Source: Plutella xylostella
Lineage: Eukaryota > Arthropoda > Insecta > Lepidoptera > Plutellidae
Direction: 5' to 3'
Assembly (NCBI RefSeq): GCF_932276165.1
Contig: NC_063998.1
Span: forward strand, 5,530,501-5,594,500
Length of the DNA stretch: 64,000 nucleotides
The notes under the pieces were generated by a model. That model saw only the letters and a list, made by a program, of their open reading frames with translations. It was not told the origin of the DNA and ran no database searches. Shown piece by piece: positions 53,794 through 64,000 of the stretch. How positions within the stretch are numbered: the stretch's first letter is position 1; each line of letters starts with the position of its first letter. A program made the translations under genes and the position numbers.

Positions 53794-54007
53794 CAGTGCC
53801 ACAAACTTATCTGTTCCGGTGAGAGCGAACTAAATTGATACATATCTCATTATTTACTAATGAATTATATAGTGATATAGATTAGATGGGTTTATTAAAA
53901 ACCACAAGAGCGAATTACCACTACTAGCAAACTTAAAATCTTATAGAATGAAGAAATATTAGACATTTACGTGAGCTCTCACCGGAACAGATAAGTTTGT
54001 GGCACTA
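53794..54007. mobile_element. 214-bp Tc1/mariner-type MITE
   Basis: The inverted repeats match for 32 bp after the first base (AGTGCCACAAACTTATCTGT ... ), with TA on both sides (53792-53793 and 54008-54009). The start CAGTGCCAC and the TA duplication are those of mariner-like elements. There is no coding sequence. Confidence 0.88.
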
Positions 54008-54418
54008 TAACTACGTTTTATGCAGTCTAGCTCTACTTGACTAGGATGTGTGATGGTGACTTTGATGATAAAGGTCAGGATGTAGATTCTACTTATTATC
54101 AAATGTGACACTGACCAAGTTCCTCATCCCTGAAACTTAACAGTTCTACCCTGGTGTTAGTAGAACCCTAGTGTACCGATGGAAGACACAGTGCATTGAC
54201 GTCATGTCAGTGACTGACTTTGGAACAAGGAGAATAAGTACTTCTCTAACGAGAAGGTTTGGAAAGTGTCTACAACAGAGAACGTAGAGTAATCTTATCT
54301 AGCTCGAAAGATTATTGATTATTGTGGATTTATTTATTTTATGTCACATCAATAACAAATGATTTGATGACGCCAAAGAGTTTTGTGTACTAACAAAGAA
54401 ACGATACATAATGATATC

Positions 54419-54572
54419 GATTCTGAAGGCGGAAATTTTAAATTTAGAGACGTCAAAACCTTAATTTCTTTGTTTAAAATTCGACTCTATGAGTGTTTCC
54501 GTAAATGTCATTTTATGCTAGCAATTTTTTTAGTTTGACAGCGTTAAAATTAGAATTTCTGCCTTCAGAATC
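54419..54572. mobile_element. ~154-bp inverted-repeat element
   Basis: GATTCTGAAGGC at the left end faces GCCTTCAGAATC at the right end, with further imperfect pairing inside (gaaattttaa / ttaaaatt). An aatttctttg and a nearby gacgccaaagag (about 54369) resemble the motifs of element B. Confidence 0.65.
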
Positions 54573-54779
54573 AACATCAATGTACCGATATACTTAGCTA
54601 ACTACGTACTTATAATTTGTGAATGCTACGCGTCGGTTGTCGTCGGCGAGTCCATATCTGACACAGGTCGTTAGCTTTGGGGACGTCTCATAATAGCCGC
54701 GTCTTGACTGATTAATGGATTGTCCTGCATGGATTATGGCTGTGTTTATGTGTGTTCACGTGTACAATGATTTAGGTAG

Positions 54780-55380
54780 CAGCCGACCGATACAGTCGGC
54801 AGGCTGTTCTGACGTCAGGAGCTCGCAACATGGCTGAAAGAGCGCGTGCCCCAAGTTGGCTATAGTTGCTTACAGCTATGTGAGATTGTACGGAGTTCAG
54901 TAGCCGGTTGACAGCCGGCCGAGCAGGCGGCGTGACGCACTGCTGAACCGCGCGCCGCCTGATCGCGATCAATCACTGTAAATAAATACATTTTATACTT
55001 ACATTAACGTGCTCCGCGGCACTGCCTCAAGTGTACGGCCGGCAGTTTCCAAAATATTTTGAGTGCGCGCCAGTGTTTACAAAATACGAACCCTCGGACC
55101 TGCGTGTTACACATTTGATATGATTTACATCTCTCCATTGAAGTTACTGCCGTGTGTGAATTTATCAATAGTTTACTGTAGTATAATCCGATTTGACGAA
55201 TGACGTTCAAGACTGGAGTTCGATCCTCGAGCACTGGCGAGCCGGGGCTCAGCTGACCGTGGGATGGATTTAACAGTGTACCCGTACTTCTAGTATTCAA
55301 TTTAGTATTACACTAATGTTAGAACTTTGACTGTGCTTTATAGACGTCTTTTAAGTGAAAATTAAAAAGAAAACTGAACA
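54780..55380 (+). promoter_or_regulatory. Upstream region and 5' UTR of the Sik2-type kinase
   Basis: It is GC-richer than its surroundings (54790-54970), with no visible TATA box. It contains a full CRE octamer TGACGTCA (54810-54817), a TTCAGT initiator-like site (about 54897) and a second half site (tgacg, about 55201). Which of these is used is unknown. Confidence 0.5.
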
Positions 55381-55512
55381 ATGGCGGAACGGGATCGTCC
55401 GGCGAATGCGAAAACCCCGATTAGGGTGGGTTTTTACGACATCGAGAGGACCATCGGCAAAGGCAACTTTGCCGTCGTAAAGTTAGCTCGACATCGAATT
55501 ACGAAGACTGAG
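55381..55512 (+). CDS. Sik2: Salt-inducible kinase (Sik2-type), first coding exon
   Basis: The 44 codons run from ATG 55381 to the donor AG|GTGAG at 55512/55513 and end in phase 0. The sequence VGFYDIERTIGKGNFAVVKL (residues 16-35), followed by ARHRITKTE, is the start of the SIK kinase domain, with the glycine-rich loop IGKGNFAVVK at 25-34. RHRITKTE points to SIK1/2 rather than SIK3. SIKs are AMPK-related Ser/Thr kinases that phosphorylate CRTC coactivators and class IIa HDACs and so restrain CREB-driven transcription. The next exon should begin with the VAIKIID lysine motif; it was not found up to base 64000, so the first intron is at least 8.5 kb. Confidence 0.93.
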
Positions 55513-56012
55513 GTGAGAAATCATATTTAACTAAGTACATAAACATTGACTGAAGATTTCATAATCGGTATCAACCTTGAACCTATCAGTTATTTTTCGC
55601 TTCGGAAATTTATAATAACATGCTGGTATTTAAAGTAACAAGAAATCAAAGATCCTACAAGAGGATTTCAGGATTTTTAAAAAAGGTTGGCTGCTATAGT
55701 GAATGTGAAATAAGTTAAGCAGTTAGCAACTAAAAATAAGGTTAAGTATGCCTACTAGTTAAACATTTAAAATTGTGTCAAATTACTAAGTTACATACTT
55801 TGTTAGTAAATAAGGTGAACCTGCTTACTAGGTACCGAGCGATCTTTCTACAATGACTTTTCAGGCTTTGGAGTCTTTGGACAGATTACCTATAGAGGCA
55901 AGGAACATAAATAAGTACTGGGTAGCCGAGAAGTGTTTTGTACATTTTCTAAATAAAATTTCATAAGTACTTATCTATACTTACCTATATTATTTACAAC
56001 ACACCGAAGGTA

Positions 56013-56208
56013 CACTTGTCCAAAATTAATAATGCACATGCAGATCTTCACACCCGAATCATTAAATCGTACGAGCCTTAAAAAACACTTGCATTTTGCA
56101 CCTTGAACGAAAGAAATAGGAGTCAATATCATGTGTCACATAATCGAAAACAACCGATCTGTCAAAGATTTCTATGCGCATTATCAATTTTGGAGCACTG
56201 TAACTTAA
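56013..56208. mobile_element. Compact mariner-type MITE copy (family of 27618-29598)
   Basis: ccaaaattaataatgcacat on the left faces gcgcattatcaattttgg on the right. Internal atatcatgtgtcacataatc matches the copy at 27751. Confidence 0.7.
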
Positions 56209-58064
56209 TAGAAAATTCCTGAAGTTATAATTTGACAAGGTACCGAACTGTAAGTGTGTTTACAACAATGACTATATCAAGTTGGAAACCTATGTGGGGA
56301 GTCTCATTACATATTATTATACTTACCTGTTATGCTGATGTAACTTAAATCACAGTAATTATACATACACCTACCTTACATATTAGTTATACATACATAT
56401 AGGTATAGATACCTAAATAGGAAGCTACGTTTACGTTACGTTAACATAATGCTTATGTCAGTTATTTGACTAAGCAAAATTTTGTTGCACTTATATTTAT
56501 CTACTTATAGTTTTCTATGTAGGTAGGTACTGCATCATTTAATTACGTTTTTCCTTGGTTTTACATACGTAGATAGGTAAAGTACCTATGAAATACCAAA
56601 AAACGACTTAAAATGACTGAAAATTAATGAGTAAGTACTTAAATTATTTAATTTTGTGACCTACTGATTGATACAACGAGAAATTGTAGGAAACGTCGTT
56701 AGCTTTAATCGACAGGTATCATCCAACAATTTAACATACTTACTTATAATTATTATAATTCTAAGAGCAATCGGATTGTACCCTCACTACTTAAGTACTT
56801 ATATCAAATATGGAGCTACATATCGGACTGTACCTTCACTATACCCACCAAATAGTATTTAGAGCTCTACTTACCTAATATCTGTACGATACGACAGCAT
56901 TCCGACACGGGGGTCACTCCAGTTAACGAAAAACTAAATTTCGGGTGCTGCTACAGATACCACGACTTTATCTCCTTGTATTAAACGTACCGATTGTAAG
57001 GCAATTCTGGCTCGTATGTTTTTTTAAAGCTAGAGTGACCTCTAGATCGAGAGTAAGCCGATAACGATGCAACGCCTGCGTCGTGGCGTCACGTGAAGTC
57101 ACGTCGAGTCGCCCTAATGGCGGGAACACTCGCCGCTCTCTTCGATACCAGGAGATTTATTTTTTATTTAAGTATGCCTTGTTATATTTGAAGATACATA
57201 CAGCTACCGTACCCTGCGTACGGTACCCATTAATCCATAAGCAGCGACGCTAGCCTGTCAAACATACATATATTCAATATTTCGATAATTAAAGTACTAA
57301 CTTATCCGTAATTTGGTTTTCTAAAATAAACTCTCAAAATTTAAATATCTTGCCCACGGCTTTCCACAGACCTATTTTAGCCAACGATCTTTTAAAAAAA
57401 CATCGACTGTGTGAATCAAACTAAGAGTGTACTTATTTATTATTAAAGGTCTCCAAAACTAGATATATGGGAACTGGTGATCCAACAAGTTTGGTTTATT
57501 TCCTAACTTTTAACGTGAGACCGGATTTCTTCCGTATGCTAATCAGCTGCCCACATAACATCGGGCTTGTACATACTTTAGCTTGTTTAAATTAACAGAT
57601 AGGTAGGTATTAGGATATAACTTGTTTGTTTCACCAAACTCAGATTGTTTGTTGTTTTACGCAAATTACTGGCCGATATTAAACAATGGCTGAAGAACAG
57701 TGATGAACCATTCATTCATACATTAGTGGTGGGGATTTCATTATCTAGTTAGGTTCGTCGAGACAATATTTACTTCAATAAGTTTGATTATCCTGTCACA
57801 CCATTGTCTTAACAAAATGCGTCTCAATTAAATGTTTTCAGGTCAGCCTATACCCTATATAATTATCATGGCCTAATCCCCGTTGGTAGCTTTTAATACC
57901 ATTCAATCAAACCCTTCTCATCATTAACGAATGGCAAAGAAATCGGATACCGAGCATCATTTAAAAATCAATTATGCCTAATGATTGTCCATTTAGAGGT
58001 ATCCACTTATTACTTAACATTTTATACGCATTCTAATTCAGGCCCTGTAGCACAGGGTGCTATT

Positions 58065-58185
58065 AAGACGTGATAAGTGTTCTCCGTCGCGCTCGCTCTT
58101 GAGGCTGCGCGATGTGAGTGACCGCGATGCAAAACTCTTGTCACATCTTAAATGCGCCCCGTACTAGCCCTTCAGGTCGAGTTAA
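58065..58185 (-). repeat. Dispersed repeat, inverted relative of 5340-5480
   Basis: gcgctcgctcttgaggctg at about 58089 is the reverse complement of the 5370-5400 text; actagcccttcagg follows. Confidence 0.5.
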
Positions 58186-59934
58186 TCGGTTAACCATTTT
58201 CTACATATGCAAGGCTGCTTGGGTGCTTAGCTCTACACGATTAAATATTTAGTTCACCGCCTTTTTCATGGCATTTCCACTGTAGTGTAAGGTGGTAATG
58301 AGTGACCTTTCGTGGTTATTAGCGCATTGGCTGGTGTTTGTGGCTTGTTAGTTTGTTGCGTGTAGTTGTAGGGTTCAAGCCACGGTCGCGCGCTTCAGCG
58401 CCGAACGAAGTGGGTCGATGGCCGAATACCGGCGACTGTGGCCGCGTGACTCACAGCGAACTACGCACCGAGCGCGGCTGGATGCAAGGTTCCAAACTAT
58501 TTGTACAAACACAAATGTGTGGCCGACGATTGAGGACGGATCTGAATGAATGCATCGAAATAATAGAACAAGCGTCCTCGGCCTTCGCCGCTGCGTGACT
58601 ACTCTATGTTGAACGGCTGCCATATGGACGAAACGGAACATTAATATTCGACTAGACTGTTTTCCCCAGAGATTCTCAACCTTTCGAAAGGTCATAATGG
58701 TATGACGAAGCTGAGAAATTTGCTCCCGTCATTTACTCTTTCACCTATCAGGATGCTCCAGATTCTGCTACGCATCGTTTAGTCGCTCTACATTGGGCAC
58801 CTACTAGTCGTTGTCAACTGGCATTCCACTAAATCACGATTGATGCGGCTATGCTGTCGGTAGTGGCTGCTGGCCACGTATGCGGGCGGCGGCGGCGGCG
58901 GCGGCGGGTGCTGTGACGCGCCGCGGCTCCAGAAATACCGCCGGCATCGACCTTGCCTGCGGATGCACGCGTTATTTTTGTTATTTCGCGTTTTTCCGAC
59001 GCCTCGCCCATACCAAGGTGACGGTCAGACTCATTCATTCTCTAAACTCTTAACACGTACACATGGTTACCGACGATTTATTTTCCTTCCGCGTGCCGGG
59101 CGTGATATTTGCTCGGAACAAATACCCACCAAATTGGCATCCAGCTGCGTAATAGTTAAATATCTACCCGTCAGATATCATTTTTATCTTTATTCATGAA
59201 TTTCATGATACAAGAATAGCATTCTCACTGTAAACACAGTCTAATGATGTTCGTGCCAGCGAAATATTAATTGAGAAAGTAATTCAAAGATTCGAGTGCA
59301 ATGTGCCTAAGCACCGTATCAGTAGCGTCGTAGTTTATTGTCACGAGTTAATTCGATTTCTCAGAACACGCGATGTGTCATCCATCACGTAGTGCCACTG
59401 GACGTGTCACATCCACACGCTTGCGAGGCAAACGCTAAGTGGAGGGAAGGCCGCGAGAGAATGCAGCTAATGGTGCATTACGGAAACTAAGCAGAAACAT
59501 TATCTTGTGCTAGACATTGTGGTCTTTCCGAAAGCGAAAGTTTATGTTAACAAGGCTATGATGATGTGTGACACGAAGCTGGAGACGTTTGGTCGGATCA
59601 CTACCCGACCGCGTGATATTCGTCTCAGATATACTCATGATAAGTCTCACCAAATATTTCGCAGGGAAATCTTTCCTTGTGGTATGCGCTCCGTTTACAC
59701 CGAGCGCCGAAAAAAAATCTTGACGCAAATACGTTATCTATTTTGGAGTTCTGCGTCACAGGCGAGGAGAAATCGCGAAGCAACTTGGCTTTGGACAGTC
59801 GTCGCCGTGAAGCGATCAGTCGATAGCATCAGACATGATGGTCATGATCATGAATACTGTGATCAATTCATCATCATTATTATTATGATAGGGATATAAG
59901 TACCACGCACTCAAAAAAAAACACGCACTCACGC

Positions 59935-60175
59935 CTTGTACTAATGTACTCCCTTGCGGGGTAGGCAGAGGTGCATTGCTGCACCCACTTTTCGCCAGAG
60001 TGTTATGTTAGTCCCAATGTAATAGGGGGCGGGCCTATTGCCATTTTACGGGCACATCCAAGACCTGAGAACAAATATCTGTGTTTAAACAAATATTTGC
60101 CCCAGCCGGTAATTGAACTCGGGACCATCGGCTCAGTAGTCAGGGTTAATAACCACTACGCCATTCGGTCGTTTA
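59935..60175 (-). mobile_element. tRNA-derived SINE (same family as 23880-24127)
   Basis: On minus, an A-box-like ATGGCGTAGTGGTTATTAAC and a B-box-like GAGTTCAATTACC precede a ggctggggcaaatatttg body. The left part (gcggggtaggcagaggtgca, gtcccaatgtaatagg) is the usual SINE tail text. Confidence 0.7.
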
Positions 60176-61089
60176 AGTACCAATATTGTACAATATGTAC
60201 CAAGTCATTGTCAAAATCAGGTTATTTATGTAACGTTAGTTTTTATTTCGTATATTTTTATATGAAACAGAAAAAATAATAAATAAGCAGGACTAATTCA
60301 TTTGTACTCTTAAATTAACCGTTGACGTCAGCTGTTTCTTGATTAAAAGATAAGACTAAAAATAGATCGTCTTTTTGTGATGTTTTCAATTATTTGTTTG
60401 TGAAGTTATTAGGAGCCGCTGTCAAGATTACATTCAGAAGAGCAAACTTGTCAGTAACTGGATATTTCGGAACTTCGATTAGAGGGATCAAATTAGTTCA
60501 CCTTTTAAATTTTTTATCCGACAAAATGAGAAAATGACGGCGTTAACTTTTATCAAGAATAGAAGAAAGAAAAGAGATTAAGTAGTACCTACCTTAGTAG
60601 TAAATAAATCTTGTAACGTGATGTCGGCACTTTCACCTTTATAAATATTGGATGGAAATACCTATATGGAAATTTAAGACAGAGGCCTTCAATGGATGCT
60701 TCGTGCCGTGGCCGATAGTGTCTGGATGAGGAAGACTGAGGGCAGTGTAGTGGCACTCCTTGGGGGACGCCATGTCTACCAGTGGACTAGTGTAAACGAG
60801 TAGTAGGTTTATAGCTGGAAAATCCCGCTCAAGGCTTCCAATACAATGCATAGAAATGGCGCTTTCAATCATATATGAATGAATGAATGCACCCCACCAG
60901 CCAGGAGTCACCCTGTATCACGGAAATCGCCGCGCCTACTGGGGGGCGCTCAGTTTTGAAGGGAGGAGGAACACACGCTCAAGGATAGGTGAGGAAAGTG
61001 AATATCATCGACCGAGTATGCACCCTAATTAGCCAATCTAGGAGAATAGGTAAAGGTAGGAAATAGGTTTTCGGAGAGCGTAAAAGCCA

Positions 61090-62810
61090 TCTTTGGCATA
61101 ATCATTGTTGGTATGTAGGTGCCCGATGTAATCCGTGTGTCTGTAGGTGCCCGCTGTAGTCCCTGTGTCTGTAGGTGCTCGCTGTAGTACGTGTGTCTGT
61201 GGGGTAGGTGCTTGAAGTAATCCGTTTGTCTGTAAGTACCCGATGTTCTCCGTGTGTCTGTAGGTGCTTGAAGTAATCCGTGTGTCTGTAGGTACCCGAT
61301 GCTCCCGTTTGTCTGTAGGTGCTTGAAGTGATCCGTGTGTCTGTAGGTACCCGATGCTCCCGTTTGTCTGTAGGTGCTTGAAGTGATCCGTGTGTAAGGT
61401 GTCCGATGTAGTTCTTGTGTCCTGTGCTGATGCTGGAGTGGTCCCGTGCTAATGCTGGAGTGGTCCTGTTCTGATGTTGAAGTGGTCCTGTCCTAGTGCT
61501 GGAGTGGTCCTGTGTTGATGCTGGAGCGATCCTGTGGTGATGCTGAAGTGGTCCTGTGCTGATGCTGTAGTGGTCTTGTGCTGACGCTGAAGTGGTCCTG
61601 TGCTGATGCTGAAGTGTGTGACTGTAGATGGCTGAGTGGTCCTGTGCTGATTCTGAAGTGGTCCTATGCTGATGCTGGAGTGGTCCTGTGCTGACCCTGA
61701 AGTGGTCCTGCGCTGACGCTGAAGTGGTCCTGTGCTGATGGTGAAGTGGTCCTGTGCTGATGCTGTAGTGTGTGACTGTAGATGGCTGAGTGGTCCTGTG
61801 CTGATTCTGAAGTGGTCCTATGCTGATGCTTGAGTGGTCCTGTGCTGATGCTGTAGTGGTCTTGTGCTGACGCTGAAGTGGTCCTGTGCTGATGCTGAAG
61901 TGGTCCTGTGCTGATGCTGTAGTGTGTGACTGTAGATGGCTGAGTGGTCCTGTGCTGATTCTGAAGTGGTCCTATGCTGATGCTGGAGTGGTCCTGTGCT
62001 GATGCTGTAGTGGTCTTGTGCTGACGCTGAAGTGGTCCTGTGCTGATGCTGAAGTGTGTGACTGTAGATGGCTGAGTGGTCCTGTGCTGATTCTGAAGTG
62101 GTCCTGTGATGATGCTGGAGTGGTTCTGTGCTGATGCTGGGATGGTCCTGTGCTGATGCAGCAGTGTTCCTGTGCTGACGCTGAGTGGTCCTGTGCTGAT
62201 GGTGGAGTGGTCCTGTGCTGATGCTGTAGTGTGACTGTAGATGGCTGAGTTGTCCTGTGCTGATTCTGAAGTGGTCCTATGCTGATGCTGGAGTGGTCCT
62301 GTGCTGATGCTGGAGTGGTCCTGTGATGATGCTGCAGTGGTCCTGTGCAGACGCTGAAGTGGTCCTGCGCTGATGCTGAAGTGGTCCTGTGCTGACGCTG
62401 AAGTGGTCTTGTGCTGATGCTGGAGTGGTCCTGTGATGATGCTGGAGTGGTCCTGTGCTGATGCTGAAGTGGTTCTGTGCTGATGCTGTAGTGGTCTTGT
62501 GCTGACGCTGAAGTGGTCCTGTGCTGATGCTGAAGTGTGTGACTGTAGATGGCTGAGTGGTCCTGTGCTGATTCTGAAGTGGTCCTGTGCTGATGCTGCA
62601 GTGTTCCTGTGCTGACGCTGAAGTGGTTCTGTGCTGATGGTGAAGTGGTCCTGTGCTGATGCTGTAGTGTGACTGTAGATGGCTGAGTTGTCCTGTGCTG
62701 ATTTTGAAGTGGTCCTATGCTGATGCTGGAGTGGTCCTATGCTGATGCTGAAGTGGTTCTGTGCTGATGCTGTAGTGTAGTGACTGAAGATGGCTGAAGT
62801 GGTCCTGTGT
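61090..62810. repeat. Minisatellite with 22-bp units and higher-order structure
   Basis: From 61090 to about 61400, units of roughly 30 bp (tgtgtctgtaggtgcttgaa, gtaatccg) are repeated. From about 61415 to 62810 there are about 60 units of a 22-bp repeat, gtcctgtgctgatgctgaagtg, with small changes. A marker word gtgactgtagatggctgag breaks the series at 61619, 61772, 61926, 62057, 62230, 62538 and 62669. It recurs as tgactgaagatggctga near 62780. The spacing is 111-308 bp, often near 131 or 154, so a higher-order unit has been copied. It is not coding. Confidence 0.92.
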
Positions 62811-64000
62811 CTGATACTATATTTATGTCCTGTAGCGTTCCTATGCCTTGCCTCTGTGACTTCTGGGCTGGGTAGTGTGGGCGGGACTGATGAGACTTAT
62901 TCCGTGTTTGTATGCGTCTTCGAATGGTGGCGATAATTGATGGAAAATAAATTGGTTGTTGTCTTCTATTTATTATTTAGTTCTAGCTGGCTCGTATGTA
63001 GGCAGCGGTTGCATGTCAATATGCAATAGTTAATATATTGATTTTATTATATTTTAACCTGTGTTCATTTTTCAGTTTCCCTTGAATGGCGTTCGTTGAT
63101 GTAGACAGCTACATCTCTCCATATAACAAGCAAGGTCCATATAGCAAACAAGGTCAAAAAAATACTTGAAAGAATTCTATTAACATCTTCGGTGAGCTAT
63201 TGTTTTAAGGGTGCAGTTTCTGTCTATAACATTTTTGTTATATTCTATTTGAAAGTATCTTTGTTGCAATGTGGGAATTTTGTTTAACCAACTTTGGCTT
63301 TGTCTAATTTTACCCCATTGTTTCAGTTTGGGTCTATTTTATGGCTTGCAGATGTTCTGTTTCTTTTAGCGCAATGGGTCTATTGTCGGAGTTTATTTTA
63401 ATTTTTTATTCCGGTCTGAAAGAGAGCTTATTTTTAAGAATTACGTTTGCTGTGGGAAAAATATTAGTTTATGGTCCTAAACCCTGCACGTGTTTGTATA
63501 ATAGGATACCTACGTTAGTGTCCAGGATTAATGAATGAATGAATTGGGGATATTTTAATTTACTAACTAAAGTTAAATTTATTCGTTGATATTTTGCTAG
63601 ATGGTGTAAGCGTCGTGCTAGATATTTTTGGATACAGAACAGACGCACTAGTTTAATTATTAATCCTTTTCAAAATAGAACAGATATTTTTTTTTATTAT
63701 ACATTAGGCACACTGTTCATGCAATAAAGAATTTGAGATTTTTTGTTGTTGACTAAAGGTAAATTCATTGAATGATATTCTGCTGGATACTGTGCTATTT
63801 GGATAAATACATGGTAAAATAAAAGCAATATGAGATGAAAAAAATACGCATTAATCATCACGTTTTTCTTAGTTACTAGAGTAAGAAAACTAACTTCGAA
63901 AGTAACCACCACTCTCGTTCGGGAAATTGAGATACATTTCAAATTTAGCATTTGGAAGGATGATAATTTATTTATTTATTTATTTAAAGGAAAACTTACA

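Larger units (their letters stand above)
55513..64000 (+). other. First intron of the Sik2-type kinase (continues past window)
   Basis: No exon was recognised. It contains the MITE at 56013, the repeat at 58065, a (GGC)n patch at about 58884-58910, the SINE at 59935, an RTE 3' fragment at about 60640-60910 (plus), the minisatellite at 61090-62810 and a (TTTA)n run at the right edge. 56600-58060 and 62840-63960 are AT-rich and featureless to me. Confidence 0.7.

Noticed and set aside
54772..55300. Minus-strand frames upstream of Sik2
   Set aside because: They arise from the GC-rich promoter region; no homology was recognised.
58338..59899. Several 60-130-aa frames in the Sik2 intron
   Set aside because: They overlap on both strands, lack splice context and domains, and look random.

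Overview
This is nuclear DNA from an insect, almost certainly a moth or butterfly. The evidence is small exons with GT/AG introns, AT-rich non-coding DNA, insect-type LINEs (an FP-like ORF1, a zinc-finger ORF1, and RTE relics with (TGA)n tails), tRNA-headed SINEs, and very many short terminal-inverted-repeat elements. There are no prokaryotic features. No species was identified, because no database search was possible.

Six host genes were recognised. (1) The 3' half of Drosha lies on + at 5714-16266: the second RNase III domain, the dsRNA-binding domain and an acidic tail. Its 5' exons lie left of the window. (2) A CCDC142 homologue lies on - at 32635-16821. Seventeen exons, all consistent in phase, give 810 codons plus a stop. 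It ends tail to tail with Drosha. (3) TMEM185 lies on - at 37706-34883, with seven exons and 358 aa. (4) NAE1, the NEDD8 E1 regulatory subunit, lies on + at 38187-39794 as a single 535-aa exon, head to head with TMEM185. (5) NAA30, the NatC catalytic subunit, lies on - at 41315-40235 in two exons. (6) The first coding exon of a salt-inducible kinase (Sik2-type) lies on + at 55381-55512; its first intron runs off the right edge.

Much of the rest is mobile or repetitive. A LINE with intact open frames fills 1 to about 4650 on -, antisense inside a Drosha intron. Its ORF1 carries an in-frame 18-bp minisatellite, and ORF1 and ORF2 overlap by 74 bp. The large Drosha intron (6669-14280) holds three different degenerate tandem arrays: about 470/145 bp, about 55 bp and about 148 bp. 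The last CCDC142 intron holds a second LINE (about 23510-17150, -). A 1.2-kb non-autonomous LTR element has jumped into that LINE's ORF1; it has a 5-bp target duplication, a PBS-like site and a polypurine tract.

The region from 41.9 to 54.6 kb is a graveyard of DNA transposons. Two are about 3.7-3.8-kb terminal-inverted-repeat elements (41935-45721 and 47476-51181). One is a 745-bp element (52525-53269) with an 8-bp target duplication. Each carries its own family of short degenerate motifs near its ends. Several hairpin MITEs and RTE relics lie in and around them. The Sik2 intron is mostly unrecognised sequence, plus SINEs and a 1.7-kb GC-richer minisatellite with higher-order structure (about 61090-62810).
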